From positions 85,369,521 through 85,433,520 of the forward strand of contig OY744605.1 of assembly GCA_963556255.1 (NCBI GenBank): DNA of 64,000 nt. The letters are read 5' to 3'. Both the position numbers and the translations under genes were made by a program. Within the stretch, counting starts at the first letter, position 1, and every line of letters starts with the position of its first letter. This stretch comes from Allolobophora icterica. Its lineage: Eukaryota; Annelida; Clitellata; Crassiclitellata; Lumbricidae. A model generated the notes under the pieces. That model saw only the letters and a list, made by a program, of their open reading frames with translations, was not told the DNA's origin and made no database searches. Below, in pieces: positions 11,771 through 22,925 of this stretch.

Positions 11771-12199
11771 ATTTCCGTTGATAAGACTGAGTAAACTAAT
11801 TGGATTTTAGACCGTTTACTTGCAAAATGTCTCGTATATCCGTGGGTATGTGGAGTCCGAGTCCACTTCTGTAATACTTGTCAGATCAAACGCGTGGAAT
11901 ATTCGCATTTTTGATGATTTGAATCATTGCCGCATGGCAGCCGCCACGTGGTTGATAAGAACTAAAAGCGAATAGTCCGGAATTTCCACGTGCTTCTCCT
12001 GTAATCCTTCAGAACTGGACAATAAAGATTCCAGCTATGAGAGAGCGTCGTAAAACAGAACACTGCCTACATAACTCCTGCCTCGTAGCTCTGAGTGTGC
12101 GGGTTCGATCCTCGCCTGAGACGTTTACTACGTAATGACCTTCAACAAAGTCACTCAGTTGCTTGATGATTCAGTGGCAGTTAATATGTACATCTATGA
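11771..12199. other. Intergenic with tRNA-like B box
   Basis: No gene. The 12085-12125 segment (GCGGGTTCGATCCTCGCCTGAGA) is a B-box/T-arm-like sequence repeated near 24510 (GGGGTTCGATACTCGCCTGAGA), so it is probably the remnant of another tRNA-SINE. The downstream TTGCTTGATGATTCAGTGGCAG matches sequence at 24590. Confidence 0.4.
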
Positions 12200-12655
12200 C
12201 AGGCCCAATACAAATTCATGAAACGTGTTAATCAGGCCCCAATACAAAATTCATGAAACATGTTAATCAGGCCCCAATACAAAATTCACGAAACATGTTA
12301 ATCAGGCTCCAATACAAAATTCACGAAACATGTTAATCAGGCCCCAATACAAAATTCATGAAACATGTTTATCAGGCCCCAATACAAAATTCACGAAACA
12401 TGTTAATCAGGCCCCAATACAAAATTCATGAAACATGTTAATCAGGCCCCAATACAAAATTCATGAAACATGTTAATCAGGCCCCAATACAAAATTCATG
12501 AAACATGTTAATCAGGGCCCAATACAAAATTCATGAAACATGTTAATCAGGCCCCAATACAAATTCATGAAACATGTTAATCAGGCCCCAATGCAAAATT
12601 CACGAAACATGTTAATCAGGCCCCATTACAAGATTCATGAAACATGTTAATCAGG
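12200..12655. repeat. Minisatellite, 13 copies of a 35-bp unit
   Basis: Thirteen head-to-tail copies of CAGGCCCCAATACAAAATTC plus ATGAAACATGTTAAT (35 bp). Copies vary mainly at ATG/ACG and by single-base deletions. The array sits inside a copy of the repeat that at 24610-24700 carries only unique AT-rich sequence, so the expansion is local. There are no spacers and no coding potential. Confidence 0.95.
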
Positions 12656-13900
12656 TTTAACATATCAACTCCCCCAGTAATATCAACTCCCCAGTAGTAT
12701 GGATGGGGTTGTTCTTGGAAAAACATTGAACGAAAGACACATGGCCCTTGACCTTTATTTGGTTATCATTAGCGATTGGATGGATTCAGGGTTTAACGCC
12801 ATCTTATAGCAACAAAGGCTGTTGACGTCGACAGAAATTTGTTTGGCATATTACAGCTCCTTAAATATATCATTACCGATTATACGCAATATTTAATATA
12901 TAGCTTCGGTTGAAATTGATTTAGAGGTGTCGTAATTGAGTTTGTTTTGTAACGGTTAAGCGACATCTTATGCCTACCAGAGTTGTTCAATGGATTCAAA
13001 CAGTTTTACAACTATGGCAACAAAGCCCGTTGATCCCATCAGAAATAATATTATTTTAAACAGTTATCACTTTTCGTATAATGATAATACACGTCCCTGT
13101 TTGTTTTATTTCCATGCTCTGTGTTTGTCTCTTTTCTCCCTGTGTGTTTGTGTCTGTCTATAAATGTCAGTCTCTCTTTCTCATCTTGCCTCCTCTCCAC
13201 AGTATAATATACTGTTTCAAATGTGCATTTGAAACCTTTATTACTATGGCATATAACCTTCAAACGCATTCAATTGCTGACGAAGCCCACACGCAGCTAG
13301 GATTCCGTTGTAACTAGCGATCCATCGCGAAGGTTGAATATATTACTTCGGTTAGAAATGATTTAGAGGTGTTTTACTGAAACATTATTTTAGCCGTCAG
13401 ATGAGTTGTTGATGTCCACCTTTCCATTCGATGGATTCAAACAGTTTAACGACCTCTTATGGCAACAATTTATCTTATCTTGGAGCTTATCTGTCTTCAT
13501 CCGCCCGATTCTGTCTCTGTCTGTGTGTCTCTGTCTCTGTCTCTCTGTCTCTTTGCTGTCTGTCTGTCTGTCTGTCTCTCTCTCTGTCTTATGTGTCTTC
13601 ATCCGCCCGATTCTGTCTTCTGTCTCTGTCTCTATATCTATCTATCTTGTCTTTTGCTCTGCCTGCTATGTGCAGTCTGCTGTCTCTCATTATCGTTTTG
13701 TCTTTCTACGCACTATACTCCTCTTTAAAATTAATGTGCATCTGACAGGTTTATTAATTGTTTACCAGACATTATAAATAGTTTTCAAATTAGAACACCA
13801 CTGTTCGTACCCTTGCAGTGTCAGTCCCAACCCTAAATAAAGGAAGAGGACAAGGCTAATCATGTTTGTTATGACATGATGGCGTTAAACAGAAACTAAC
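12656..13900 (+). repeat. Two R-type copies
   Basis: First copy: beta (12795-12835), alpha (12888-12935), ACATCTTATGCC, a short T/CT segment and TTTGAAACCTTTATTAC (13212). Second copy: alpha (13335-13378), GATGTCCACCTTTCCATTC, AACGACCTCTTATGGCAACA, CTGT/CTCT tract (13500-13645), GCAGTCTGCTGTCTCTCAT and GACAGGTTTATTAATTG. No gene. Confidence 0.65.
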
Positions 13901-14871
13901 CAACCAACCTGATTTATTATTTCATTCGGTAGACACAAAATACTTGACTAGATTAGCGAATAGGCTAACCGTCATTTTCAAGTGGTGCCAGTCTATAGCC
14001 TTGATGTGAAAGGAAGGCGACGCTAATTATGATACAGTGACATCTCTTTTCTTGAATTGTAAAGTATACAGAACACGAAAACGACCTTATCAGCCACAAG
14101 ATATCGTTCACCATTGGATCATTATACAGTCGTAGAAATTGCATTATTCGTACCTTCCGTTCCATGCAATTGACAACCGTGAAAATGATCCATTACTTCT
14201 TAAATATATGCATCAGTAATTATAGATGTAAGTATTAACTTAGTTATAATACCATGGACATCTCATATAGAACAGCATTTTCTCAGGGTCTCCGAAAAGT
14301 AAAAATTGATAATTAAGAACGGCTTATCGACCGTGTTATTGCCAAATTCAATACTTTCTAGAAAACTTTAGTTTTAGTTTCAAATGAATATAAAAAATAT
14401 AAATTACTTATATTACTATGGACATAGGTAGTTATAAATAGGCCGGTATAAGTACAATCCCTCAATCCATAGGGCCGGTTTAAGCAAAATCCCTCAATCC
14501 ATAGGGCCGGTATCAGGTCATTCTCCTCCCTTCACGTCGATATTCAACGATATCAAGCTTACAGTTTGAGCCTTGTTTTCATCGAGAATCCAGCTTCTAG
14601 TTTCAGTTATATATTTAAGTTGGATGAGTGACGAAAATATAGCTAAAAATAGTAACTCATCATGTCAGCTTCGTACAGCCTGCAGCCTCTCTTTCTCATT
14701 TTGCCTTCCTCCACATTGTAATGTATTATTTCAATTGTGCATTTGACACCTTTATTAACTCTCTCACAGATGGCATATAACCTTCAAACGCATCCAATAT
14801 TTGGTGATACAGGTATGATGACTCCCTTATAACTGGCAATCAATCGCGAAATTTGAATATATTGCATGGGT
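13901..14871 (+). repeat. K-type segment followed by an R copy
   Basis: The 13950-14280 segment (GTGGTGCCAGTCTATAGCC … GGAAGGCGACGCTAATTATG, CATCTCTTTTCTTGAATTG, GCCACAAGATATCGTTCACC) is a copy of 19895-20220 and 22675-22900. The 14460-14510 segment has a short direct repeat (CCCTCAATCCATAGGGCCGG). From 14680 an R copy starts and runs into the RTE insertion at 14884. Confidence 0.6.
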
Positions 14872-14883
14872 GAGAAATGATTT

Positions 14884-17800
14884 CACCTTGTCACCTTGTG
14901 CTGTCGATTCGTTGAATCCTAGCGACTGTCATGGTCAACCTTCTCCATGTGCTCCGATTTCTCGTTGCCTCTCTCAGCTCCGAGATGTTCATCTTCAATG
15001 CCTCCTGTATCTCGTCCATCCATCTCCTCCTTGGTCGTCCTCTCCTCCTTCTGCCCTCCCCACACGCCAACATCATCTCCTTTTCCAGCCCATCTGCACG
15101 CATCACGTGTCCAAAGTATGACATCTTCTGCCTGGACGCTCTCTGCCCCAACGTCAAACTCCCTCTCCAGTGTCTTATTTCTTCCAGGATATCCTCGTTA
15201 GTTCTCTTCTCAGTCCAAGAAACCCTCAACATTTTCCTCCAGATCCACATTTCACATGCCTCAATTTTCTTCTCCAATGCCTTGGTTTTTGTCCATGTTT
15301 CGCATCCGTAAAGCACCACTGGTAAGATCATTGCTTTAACAATTCTTGTCTTCGTTCCCAAACTCACTGATTTGTCCTTCCATATTTTTTCCAGTCCCTG
15401 CGTTGCCGTCTTCCCCAATGTAATTCTCCGTCGTATTTCTCGTTCGCATCCACCTTCACTCTCCATCATGGCCCCCAAGAAACAGAAGCTTGATACCACC
15501 TCTATCTCCTCTCCATCTACCTCAAAATAACTCCATTTCTCAGTGGTCATTATCTTCGTCTTTTTTATATTAAAGTACATTCCTGCTTTCTCGCTAGCAC
15601 ATTTTAGCCTTCTGATGTTATCCTTCAGTTTCTCCTTTTTTTCCGCCAGCAGTATTGTGTCGTCCGCATACCTTAAATTGTTCACTATCCTTCCAGCTAT
15701 CCTCACACCCTCCGCCTCATCATCAAAACCTGCCTCCCTCATTATCCTTTCTGCATATAGAATGAATAGGTATGGTGATAGTATACATCCCTGTCTGACC
15801 CCTTTCTTTATTCGAAAACTTGAAGTGTCGCCATGTTCTGTCCTGACCACCGCCACCTGATTGCCATACAGGTTCTTGAGGAGAGTTATCAGATGCATGG
15901 GTATGCCCATTTCACTCAGTGTTTTCCACAGCAGAGCATGATCAACGCAGTCGAATGCCTTGCTGTAATCTATAAAACAAAGATGTACCTCTTGTCCATA
16001 TTCCCTCTGCCTTTCCATTATCCATCTTAGGTTTGCAATATGGTCTCTTGTGCCTCTCCCTTTTCTAAATCCTGCTTGATTTGCCGGCAGCTCTCTCTCT
16101 ATCGTGTCTTCCATCCTTTTGTGGATAATCTTTAGGAGTATCTTGCTCGTATGAGATATTAGCGCAATGGTTCTGTAGTTCTCGCATTCCTTAGCATCTC
16201 CTTTTTTAAAGATGGGTATAAAGATCGATGTTTGCCAGTCCTTCGGCCACTCCTCAGTCTCCCAAATCAGATTACACAGAATTGTTATCTCTCTTATCAC
16301 TCCATCTCCAGCTGCTTTGATCAGCTCAATAGGGATTTCGTCTGCTCCTGGGGTCTTGTTATCTCTGATTTGTGTAATTGCCCATTCCACCTCTGCTTCC
16401 ATGATCTTTGGTTCCTTGACGTAATCAGTTGTGATCGCTTCTTCGTTTTCCTCCACTCTGTCATCGATCTTGTAGAGATTTTCCGTATATTCTCTCCACC
16501 TGTTCTTTGCTTCCTCTTTATCGCATATTATTCCGCCATTCCCGTTTCTTAATGAGCCGTTCCGTGGTGTGAACTTGCCAGTGATTTTCCTCATTTCCGC
16601 AAACATCTCTCTAGTTCTTCCCTTTTTTCCCTGTTCTTCCATTTCTTTGCATCGATCGTTCAAGTATCTTTCTTTATCCTTCCTTGCCTGCTTCTGAAAT
16701 CTCCCGTTCAGCACCTTGACTAGGTCTTTGTTTCCTGCTGTTCTCACACTTCTCCTTTCTTCTGCTATCTTGATTGCATCCGACGATAACCACGGTGATA
16801 TCTTCTTCTTTTGTCTTTTTGGTACGTGAATGTTCGCTTCCTCCTGTATCACCTTCTTCATTCCTTCCCACATATCATCAGCACTAGTCGCTTCAACCAA
16901 AATCAGTGCCTCAAATCGGTTCTTTATCTCGTCCCTGTACTCAGGAATGATCCCTTTGCACTCGTATCTAGTCAGGCGTTCCCCCAATTTGAGTCTCTTA
17001 AGTTTCAACTTAAGGGTAGCCACCAGCAGTTCATGATCCGATCCACAATCCGCTCCCGGTCTCGTTTGTACATCCCTCACCATGCTCTTCCATCTCTGTT
17101 TTACCATCACATAGTCTATTTGATTTTTGTGTTTCCCATCCGGCGAAGTCCAGGTGTATAATCTTCTCTTTGTCTTCTCAAAGCATGTGTTCATGATCCT
17201 CAGTTCATTTGTCTCACAAAAGTCGATGAGCCTTTCTCCTGCATCGTTCCGTTTTCCCAGCCCATGTCTTCCAATCGCTGACTCGATCTTGTCCGATCTC
17301 CCTACCTTTGCATTGAAGTCCCCCATGATCACCAAAGTGTCGCCTTTTGGAACTCCATCTATCTTCCTCTGTAGCTCATTGTAGAAACTTTCTCGATCTT
17401 TCTCGTCCGCCGTCGACGTAGGTGCATACACCTGGATGACAGTAGTGTTAATCACTTTCCCTCTGAACCTTACGCTCATGATTCGATCATTAACCGTGTC
17501 GTAGCCCAGTATTGCTGCTGCACTCCTCTTGTCGCAGACCATTGCCACACCATTCCTTCTGCTATCGCTTGGTCCTGACATCATCACTCTGTACTCCCCA
17601 GAATTAAAGTGTCCCTGCCCCTGCCATCGAGTCTCACTCAGGCCCAGCACCGCCAGCCCCAAACGCTTCATCTCTCGTTTTATCACCTCTAGCTTCCCTA
17701 TCTGCATGCTCCGGACATTCCATGTCCCCAGTCTCAGCTGGGTTTTACAGCTCAGGTTGAGCTGGTGTTCCTCGACTGAATCAGTTACTGCACTTCCTTG

Positions 17801-18155
17801 CGGGTTTAATGCCGTTACTTCATGATGCCGTCTCTTCACCAGATCATCCTTCAGCTCTTCCCCAGTAGCTCTTGAATCACTCTCTGGCCTGGGTGTCTCG
17901 CCATCAGTGATTATCGTTTTTCCATGAGTTTTGTCTTCCATGACAGTTTTCTTGGCAGATTTACAGAGGTGGTTTGCCATTGCCTTCCTCTGGTTTTGCC
18001 TGCCGTGCCCGTTCGTTCGCCTCCCCTTGGGGAGGGTACTAACGGTTCGCACCACGAGAAGGTGGGCACGGAGGTCTTTGGTTGGTCAGCCCAGGCCGGG
18101 CCCGCACCTCCGTCCTGGAACGTCGGTCAGGTCACCTTCCTGTTTTACCTCTTAC
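14884..18155 (-). mobile_element. Full-length RTE-type non-LTR retrotransposon
   Basis: 3272 bp flanked by a perfect 12-bp target-site duplication GAGAAATGATTT (14872-14883 and 18156-18167). The target is the alpha motif of repeat R (…GAGAAATGATTT|AGAGGTGTCTTAA), and both halves of the motif are intact outside the element. The minus-strand 3' end finishes with two ACAAGGTG units, the short-repeat tail typical of the RTE superfamily instead of poly(A). One intact ORF fills almost all of it. Perfect duplication plus intact ORF point to recent insertion. Confidence 0.95.
14891..17980 (-). CDS. RTE endonuclease-reverse transcriptase
   Basis: Target-primed retrotransposition enzyme. The open frame continues upstream to a GTG at 18055 (1054 codons); I start at the first in-frame ATG (17980), giving 1029 residues. 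In the longer numbering, the apurinic-type endonuclease is about 106-345, with TWNVRSM (111), SETRW (140), GDFNAKVG (245), NQIDYV (311) and GSDHEL (338). Reverse transcriptase is about 600-830, with FIDYSKAFD (694), GVRQGCILSP (752) and the catalytic YADD (796-799). A basic region follows, with 'FGHVMR' and an Arg-rich segment near the end. All catalytic landmarks are present. The sequence type is the one often annotated 'craniofacial development protein 2-like'. The stop TGA lies inside the terminal repeat tail. Confidence 0.95.
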   Translation of the reverse strand: MANHLCKSAKKTVMEDKTHGKTIITDGETPRPESDSRATGEELKDDLVKRRHHEVTALNPQGSAVTDSVEEHQLNLSCKTQLRLGTWNVRSMQIGKLEVIKREMKRLGLAVLGLSETRWQGQGHFNSGEYRVMMSGPSDSRRNGVAMVCDKRSAAAILGYDTVNDRIMSVRFRGKVINTTVIQVYAPTSTADEKDRESFYNELQRKIDGVPKGDTLVIMGDFNAKVGRSDKIESAIGRHGLGKRNDAGERLIDFCETNELRIMNTCFEKTKRRLYTWTSPDGKHKNQIDYVMVKQRWKSMVRDVQTRPGADCGSDHELLVATLKLKLKRLKLGERLTRYECKGIIPEYRDEIKNRFEALILVEATSADDMWEGMKKVIQEEANIHVPKRQKKKISPWLSSDAIKIAEERRSVRTAGNKDLVKVLNGRFQKQARKDKERYLNDRCKEMEEQGKKGRTREMFAEMRKITGKFTPRNGSLRNGNGGIICDKEEAKNRWREYTENLYKIDDRVEENEEAITTDYVKEPKIMEAEVEWAITQIRDNKTPGADEIPIELIKAAGDGVIREITILCNLIWETEEWPKDWQTSIFIPIFKKGDAKECENYRTIALISHTSKILLKIIHKRMEDTIERELPANQAGFRKGRGTRDHIANLRWIMERQREYGQEVHLCFIDYSKAFDCVDHALLWKTLSEMGIPMHLITLLKNLYGNQVAVVRTEHGDTSSFRIKKGVRQGCILSPYLFILYAERIMREAGFDDEAEGVRIAGRIVNNLRYADDTILLAEKKEKLKDNIRRLKCASEKAGMYFNIKKTKIMTTEKWSYFEVDGEEIEVVSSFCFLGAMMESEGGCEREIRRRITLGKTATQGLEKIWKDKSVSLGTKTRIVKAMILPVVLYGCETWTKTKALEKKIEACEMWIWRKMLRVSWTEKRTNEDILEEIRHWRGSLTLGQRASRQKMSYFGHVMRADGLEKEMMLACGEGRRRRGRPRRRWMDEIQEALKMNISELREATRNRSTWRRLTMTVARIQRIDSTR

Positions 18156-18167
18156 GAGAAATGATTT

Positions 18168-18349
18168 AGAGGTGTCTTAAAAGAGTAAATATTTACAACG
18201 GTGAAACGACATCTTGTGGCGACGAGAGTTGTTGATGTCCACCTTCCCATTCAATGGATTCAAACAGTTTAACGACGTCTTATGGCAACATATTATCTCA
18301 TGGAGCTTATGTGTCTTCATCAGCCCAATTCTGTCTATCTTTCTTTCTA

Positions 18350-18413
<64 letters not shown>

Positions 18414-18419
18414 GGCAAT

Positions 18420-18454
<35 letters not shown>

Positions 18455-18500
18455 TTATCTATCTTGTCTCTCTTTCTGGCTGCAGTGAATAGAAGGGTGG
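18168..18500 (+). repeat. Repeat R copy, second part, with (CTGT)n
   Basis: Direct continuation of the R copy cut by the RTE element: AGAGGTGTCTTAAAAGAG, ACATCTTGTGGCGACGAG, GTTGATGTCCACCTTCCCAT, TTTAACGACGTCTTATGGC, then (CTGT)n/(CTAT)n at 18330-18470. No gene. Confidence 0.7.
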
Positions 18501-18628
18501 AGTGAAAAAATAAAAATTCTAGAAACTAAACGTAGTAGGGACAAAACGTTGCCTTTTGGCATAGTTAGTTATCGTGCACAAATTTGTTTTTTAATTCGTT
18601 CTCTAAGATGTGCCCCGAAGAAGTTTTA

Positions 18629-18661
18629 AAATTTGACAATTTTTTTTAAATTGTCAAATTT
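18629..18661. repeat. Short perfect inverted repeat
   Basis: Arms AAATTTGACAATTT (18629-18642) and AAATTGTCAAATTT (18648-18661) around TTTTT. AT-rich; may be a palindromic remnant. No associated gene. Confidence 0.7.
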
Positions 18662-18834
18662 AGGAAAATTTCAATTTTTTTTAAATTTCAAACGCTAATT
18701 GTAATAAATGTAAATGTACGCGATTTTCTATAGCGACCGTATATGGCCTCAACCCTGCTGATTTTCAATGAATTGATCGGGTGAGATACTTCTCCACCGC
18801 TGCCCGTTTTAATGGGTGCCACTCCATTTAAGGT

Positions 18835-18975
18835 CCCCGTGTTGAGACCGTGCTAGCCCGAGATTTAAATCTCTGAAATAAGCCACCTTCGGGAAGCGAA
18901 TTGCGGCCCGCATGCGCTCTAACACGGAGTCGCATGAGACGCGCAGCCAACGCTCTTACCGATGTAGCTAACTGT
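18835..18975 (-). mobile_element. Probable tRNA-derived SINE fragment
   Basis: Read on the minus strand, TTAGCTACATCGGTAAGAGC is an A-box/D-arm-like sequence, followed by GTTGGCTGCGCGTCTCATGCG. The B-box region (GGGCCGCAATTCGC) is degenerate. Too decayed for a functional tRNA. Confidence 0.35.
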
Positions 18976-20300
18976 GGTTACTAGGCCTAACGTTGTTTAG
19001 TGGCTTCGCAGTTCAACGACGTCTTATAGCAACAAAAGCCGTTGACACTTCCAGAGATTATCAGAAGCATACAACCAAAGAGTTCAAACCCACCAAGCGG
19101 TTGCCTAATCCCTAATAAACACAGCATCGATTGACCCAGTGTTGGTGACCCTTAAACACAGAGCGCTAACGAGTCATTTATATAATTATAATATCGTAAA
19201 CCTGCGTTTCAAAGGTGTCTAAGCAGATTCCTAAACCAATCGACGCAACTAAGTCTCAGTGATGAAGTCGTGGCCTCAAATTAAAACGATGAGAAATCTG
19301 AAATTATCGTGGTCGTCCTAGTGTCGTTGCTATCATCATTAGCATTGTCATCTTCCATCATTATCGTGGTCGTCTCTATCGCCACCACCACCACCACCAT
19401 CGCCACCGACAACGCTATCAACATTATCACCACCATTTCTATTCGGATACTGATCCAACAATGTTATTGTAATTCCAATTGTAATTGTAATTAGTGACTT
19501 CTACTGCGCTGGTGTCTAATGCACAAGGCGTCAACAGATGGCGCACTAAAACCAAACATTTTACTAAGTGGTGCCAGCCCGAAATCTGGATAAAGAGGAG
19601 GGCTACGCTAATCATCATCGTTCTTTAACCAGCAACCTCCCAACCAATCGCTAATACCAAACATCCGAAATACCTGAAGATCATGCCAACGTCGATCCCC
19701 TAGTATCCTGAAGATGCGACTCTTTTATGACACCTTTAAAACTCCTTCAACAGATGCTATATAAAAACGTTGCGTTTTATCGATAGTATAACCTCTAGTC
19801 TACGCCTTGTATTGTAAGGTTCTAACTCGACGTCAACGGCAAGGGTTGCCATAAGCAAACAAACAAAACTGATTAACGAATAGGTTACCGCCACTGTCGT
19901 TTTCAAGTGGGCCAGTCTATAGCCTGGATGAGAAAGGAGGGCGACGCTAATTATGACAGAGCGACATCTCTTTTCTTGAATTGTCATATATACAGGAAAC
20001 GAAAACGATTCTTGCAGCCACAAGATATCGTTCATCATTGGATCGTTAGACATTCGTAGCAATTGCAGTATATTCGTAGCTTTCATAAATGTTCTGAGCA
20101 ACCCACCCACCCCCAAATCCATAACAGAAAATGATCCATTAATACTGAATTATATGTATCGATAATTATATTATCCATACATATTATTAACTTAGTTATA
20201 TTACCATGGACATATCATATAACACAGATAATTATTGTGATTTTTTGCTAAAACAGTGTTCGGCAAACCTGTATATAAGTAAGTTGAAGGCGAAGGTCAG
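18976..20300 (+). repeat. Compound repeat K, copy 1
   Basis: Order of blocks: beta (19015-19060), alpha (19195-19225), AAATTATCGTGGTCGTCC, CAT/CCA trinucleotide tract (19330-19440), (ATTGTA)n (19460-19493), GGTGTCTAATGCACAAGG, gamma (19567-19613), inverse alpha (19727-19765), inverse beta, a second gamma (19905-19952), TTTTCTTGAATTGTC and CACAAGATATCGTTCATCA. The same block order recurs at 21690-22920, 27640-29720 and 43190-44300. No coding potential. Confidence 0.7.
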
Positions 20301-20309
20301 GGCACCAGG

Positions 20310-20530
20310 CTATTCACGAGCTCTGCGTCAAATCAGAGGTTGTCCAAAAGGCAGCCCAAATGAGTTTCGATTCCGATTGCCATAGGAGGTAGATCAAGAG
20401 AGGGGGTATAGCAGCTGCTAAGGCGGGTGTCGTTTTGGACGAGAAGAATTGAAAGGCGGAGGGTAGGAGCTCCGGAAGAGGCGTGGACGTTGCTTGACGG
20501 AAGAGCAATTTAAGACGAACTTCCGAGTCA
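20310..20530 (-). pseudogene. L2-type 3' coding remnant
   Basis: The minus frame reads 'RLKLLFRQATSTPLPELLPSAFQFFSSKTTPALAAAIPPLL'. It matches the L2 3' segment also seen at 47555-47850 (minus) and 54130-54340 (plus). Only the 3' coding end remains. Confidence 0.5.
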
Positions 20531-20559
20531 ACACATTCGAATGATTTTATAATACAACC

Positions 20560-20860
20560 GCTATTGTTGCAGTTGCTGCTTATACTACTGTTATTACTAC
20601 TACTATCACTACTTTCAGTATTAGCATCACCACAAGCAGCATCACCACTACACAACCACTTTTACCACCACCACCACCACCGCTACTACTACCACTAACA
20701 ATATCACCACCAATACCACCACCACAACCACCATTACCACCACCATCAATGCCACCATCACAGCCACCACCACCTCTATCACGACCACAGCCACGACCAC
20801 AGCCACAGCCACCACCACCACTATCACTTCCACCACAAACACCGCTACTGTTACTAATAT
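20560..20860. repeat. (ACC/CCA)n trinucleotide region
   Basis: About 300 bp of CCA/CAC/ACT trinucleotides with interruptions. The Val-rich minus ORF over it is an artefact. It occupies the same relative place as the CAT/CCA tracts of compound repeat K. Confidence 0.85.
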
Positions 20861-21121
20861 TATTGTTGCAATTGGATTAGATTCAATGCCACAATTGGGC
20901 GACATCTAACAACGATTCATTCAGTTGCTGGCTATTGCGGAACTTACGCAGAATAAATGGTCAGATTTATTTATATATAGAGCATTGCTAACCGACTTAA
21001 AGGTGTCTGCATATTTACAGTTTTGATAATTGGTTATTGAATGAAGCAGGTTTATAATAATAGAGGAAGAGAAAGAAGAGAATATTAGTACCTTCAGCTA
21101 ACTCGTGGAGACAGCCATGAC

Positions 21122-21311
21122 CAAGGCCGTAGCTAGGGGGGTGTTTTTGGTGTTTAAACACCCCCCCCCAAATTAAATAATGTAAAAATAAAATAATGCA
21201 TTTACTCACTCCAAACCTCTTGGTCGGTTGACTCGGTTGCTTGCTCAAGGACGAGAAAACACCCCCGAAACGGAAAACACCCCCCGAAACAAAATCCTTG
21301 CTACGGCCTTG
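21122..21311. mobile_element. hAT MITE, 190 bp, with 8-bp TSD
   Basis: Terminal inverted repeats CAAGGCCGTAGC (with T/A AGG inside) flanked by exact duplicates GCCATGAC at 21114-21121 and 21312-21319. Interior carries GGGGGGTGTTTT / AAACACCCCC tracts on both sides, so most of it can fold back. The related sequence at 28515-28560 (CTATGAAGTGCTAGCGAC) continues without it, which supports an insertion. Too small to encode anything. Confidence 0.9.
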
Positions 21312-21344
21312 GCCATGACTATGAAGTGTTAGCGACTTCATTTT

Positions 21345-21625
21345 CTTAGACTTGGCATATGAGGGTGGGTGGACAGTCCTCTACCTCACTGTCTCATCTT
21401 CCCATCGACAGTGCACGGTCAGTCTACTCATTATAACTAGAGGTCGCAGGTGGAGCAGAAAACTCGAGCGGTCAGTGTACTCAATATAGATGAGTTGGCT
21501 AGGGGGCGCTGGTGGAGCAGAAACTCGAGCGAGATTTCTGCCATGACTGGGGTTTGAACCTGCGACCTCACCATTGACAGTCCAGCAGGCTAACCACTAC
21601 ACTTTTGGGAAGCAGCAGGAAACAG
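21345..21625 (-). mobile_element. tRNA-derived SINE, minus strand
   Basis: The minus-strand head has an A box (TAGTGGTTAGCCTGCTGG), loop CTGTCAA and B box (GTCGCAGGTTCAAACCCCAG). A body follows containing two copies of GGAGCAGAAA…CTCGAGCG (plus coordinates about 21450-21530). Second copy at 28560-28750. Confidence 0.65.
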
Positions 21626-21639
21626 ATAATAAGCGAACG

Positions 21640-22925
21640 AAAGGCAATGAGTGAATGATGTAGTGAGGCAAATTGCAAAGAGCAGCTTCAAGCAATCTAA
21701 GCATAGCACTTGAAGCAAACAAGTTATTTAAATCACAGGAAGAAAAATTGGAATTAAATTATCGTCGTCGTTCTAGTGTCGTTGCTATCATCATCTTCCT
21801 CCGTCATCTTCAATTACATCATCATCGTCGTCGTGGTCGTCATCATCACCAACTCCACGAGCACCACCACCACCACCACCACCATCAGCACCCCATCACC
21901 ATAATCACTGTGGTTATACGCTCATTTCTATTCGACCTCTGAGCCGGCAAATGGACGACACTCAACTTCCTCGACATGGAGGCCAGTGCATCGCACGACT
22001 TTCTACTAACTTTTCAGATTGCGACTGCTGCTTGGTAACAGAGACAAAATGTTTGTAACACAATTTTCACTCAGAAACCTCGAAACTGCAACCGTTAGAT
22101 CGGACACCACCGTGTAACATCATAAACGCACCAAACAAATGTTAAATACGCACACGAATACGACGTCGTATTCTGTGAAATTTTGAAATCTGTAAACAAC
22201 ACAGTGTATGATTGTAATTGTAATCGTAATTGTAACTTCTATTGCGTGGGCGTCTAATGCACAAGGCATATACGGATGGCGTATTAAAACCAAGCCTTAT
22301 AACTAAGTGTTGCCAGACCGAAATCTGGATGAAGGGGAGGACGACGCTAATCACCTTCGTTCTAACACAGCGTCGTTAAACAGCAGCTGACCAACCAATG
22401 ACTAGTGCGAAACCTCTAAAATACACGAAAATTATGCCAACGTCAACGTCCTTGTAGCCTTAAGATGTCGCACGACGGTGCAGTGTGACTACATTACGAC
22501 ACCTTTAAAACGCTTTCAACCGATGCTATATATGAATAAAAATTGCGTTTTATCGCTAGATTTGTAAACAACAAACTCCACTTGGTAAGGTTATTTGTCA
22601 ACGTCAATGGCCCTGGCTGCCGTAAGCCAATAAATTAAACTGATTAACGATTAGCTGAACCACCACTGTCGTTTTTCAAGTGGTGCCAGTCTATAGACTG
22701 AATGAGAAAGGAGGGCGACGCTAGCTATGACACTGTGACATCACTTTTCTTCAATTGCAAAGTATACAGAAGACGAAAACGACACTTACAGCCGCAAGAT
22801 ATCGTTCAACGTTGGATCCTTATACATTCGTAACGATTGCAATATATTTGATCTTCCACGAGCAAACCCATCCACAACTGAAAATGATTCATTAATACTG
22901 ACATCTATGCAGAAATAATTATGGA
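21640..22925 (+). repeat. Compound repeat K, copy 2
   Basis: Starts TTATCGTCGTCGTTCTAGTG (21760), then CAT/CCA tract (21790-21900), TCTATTCGACCTCTGAGCC, ACATGGAGGCCAGTGCATCG, (ATTGTA)n (22205-22230), GTCTAATGCACAAGGC, gamma (22307-22352), inverse alpha (22498-22535), inverse beta, second gamma (22680-22728) and GCAAGATATCGTTCAACG (22796). No gene. Confidence 0.7.

Noticed and set aside
12200..12655. CRISPR-like array (also considered for 63452-63745)
   Set aside because: Direct tandem units with no spacers, in a eukaryotic repeat context.
20648..20905. Val-rich ORF as a membrane peptide
   Set aside because: Hydrophobicity is only the reverse translation of the CCA trinucleotide tract.
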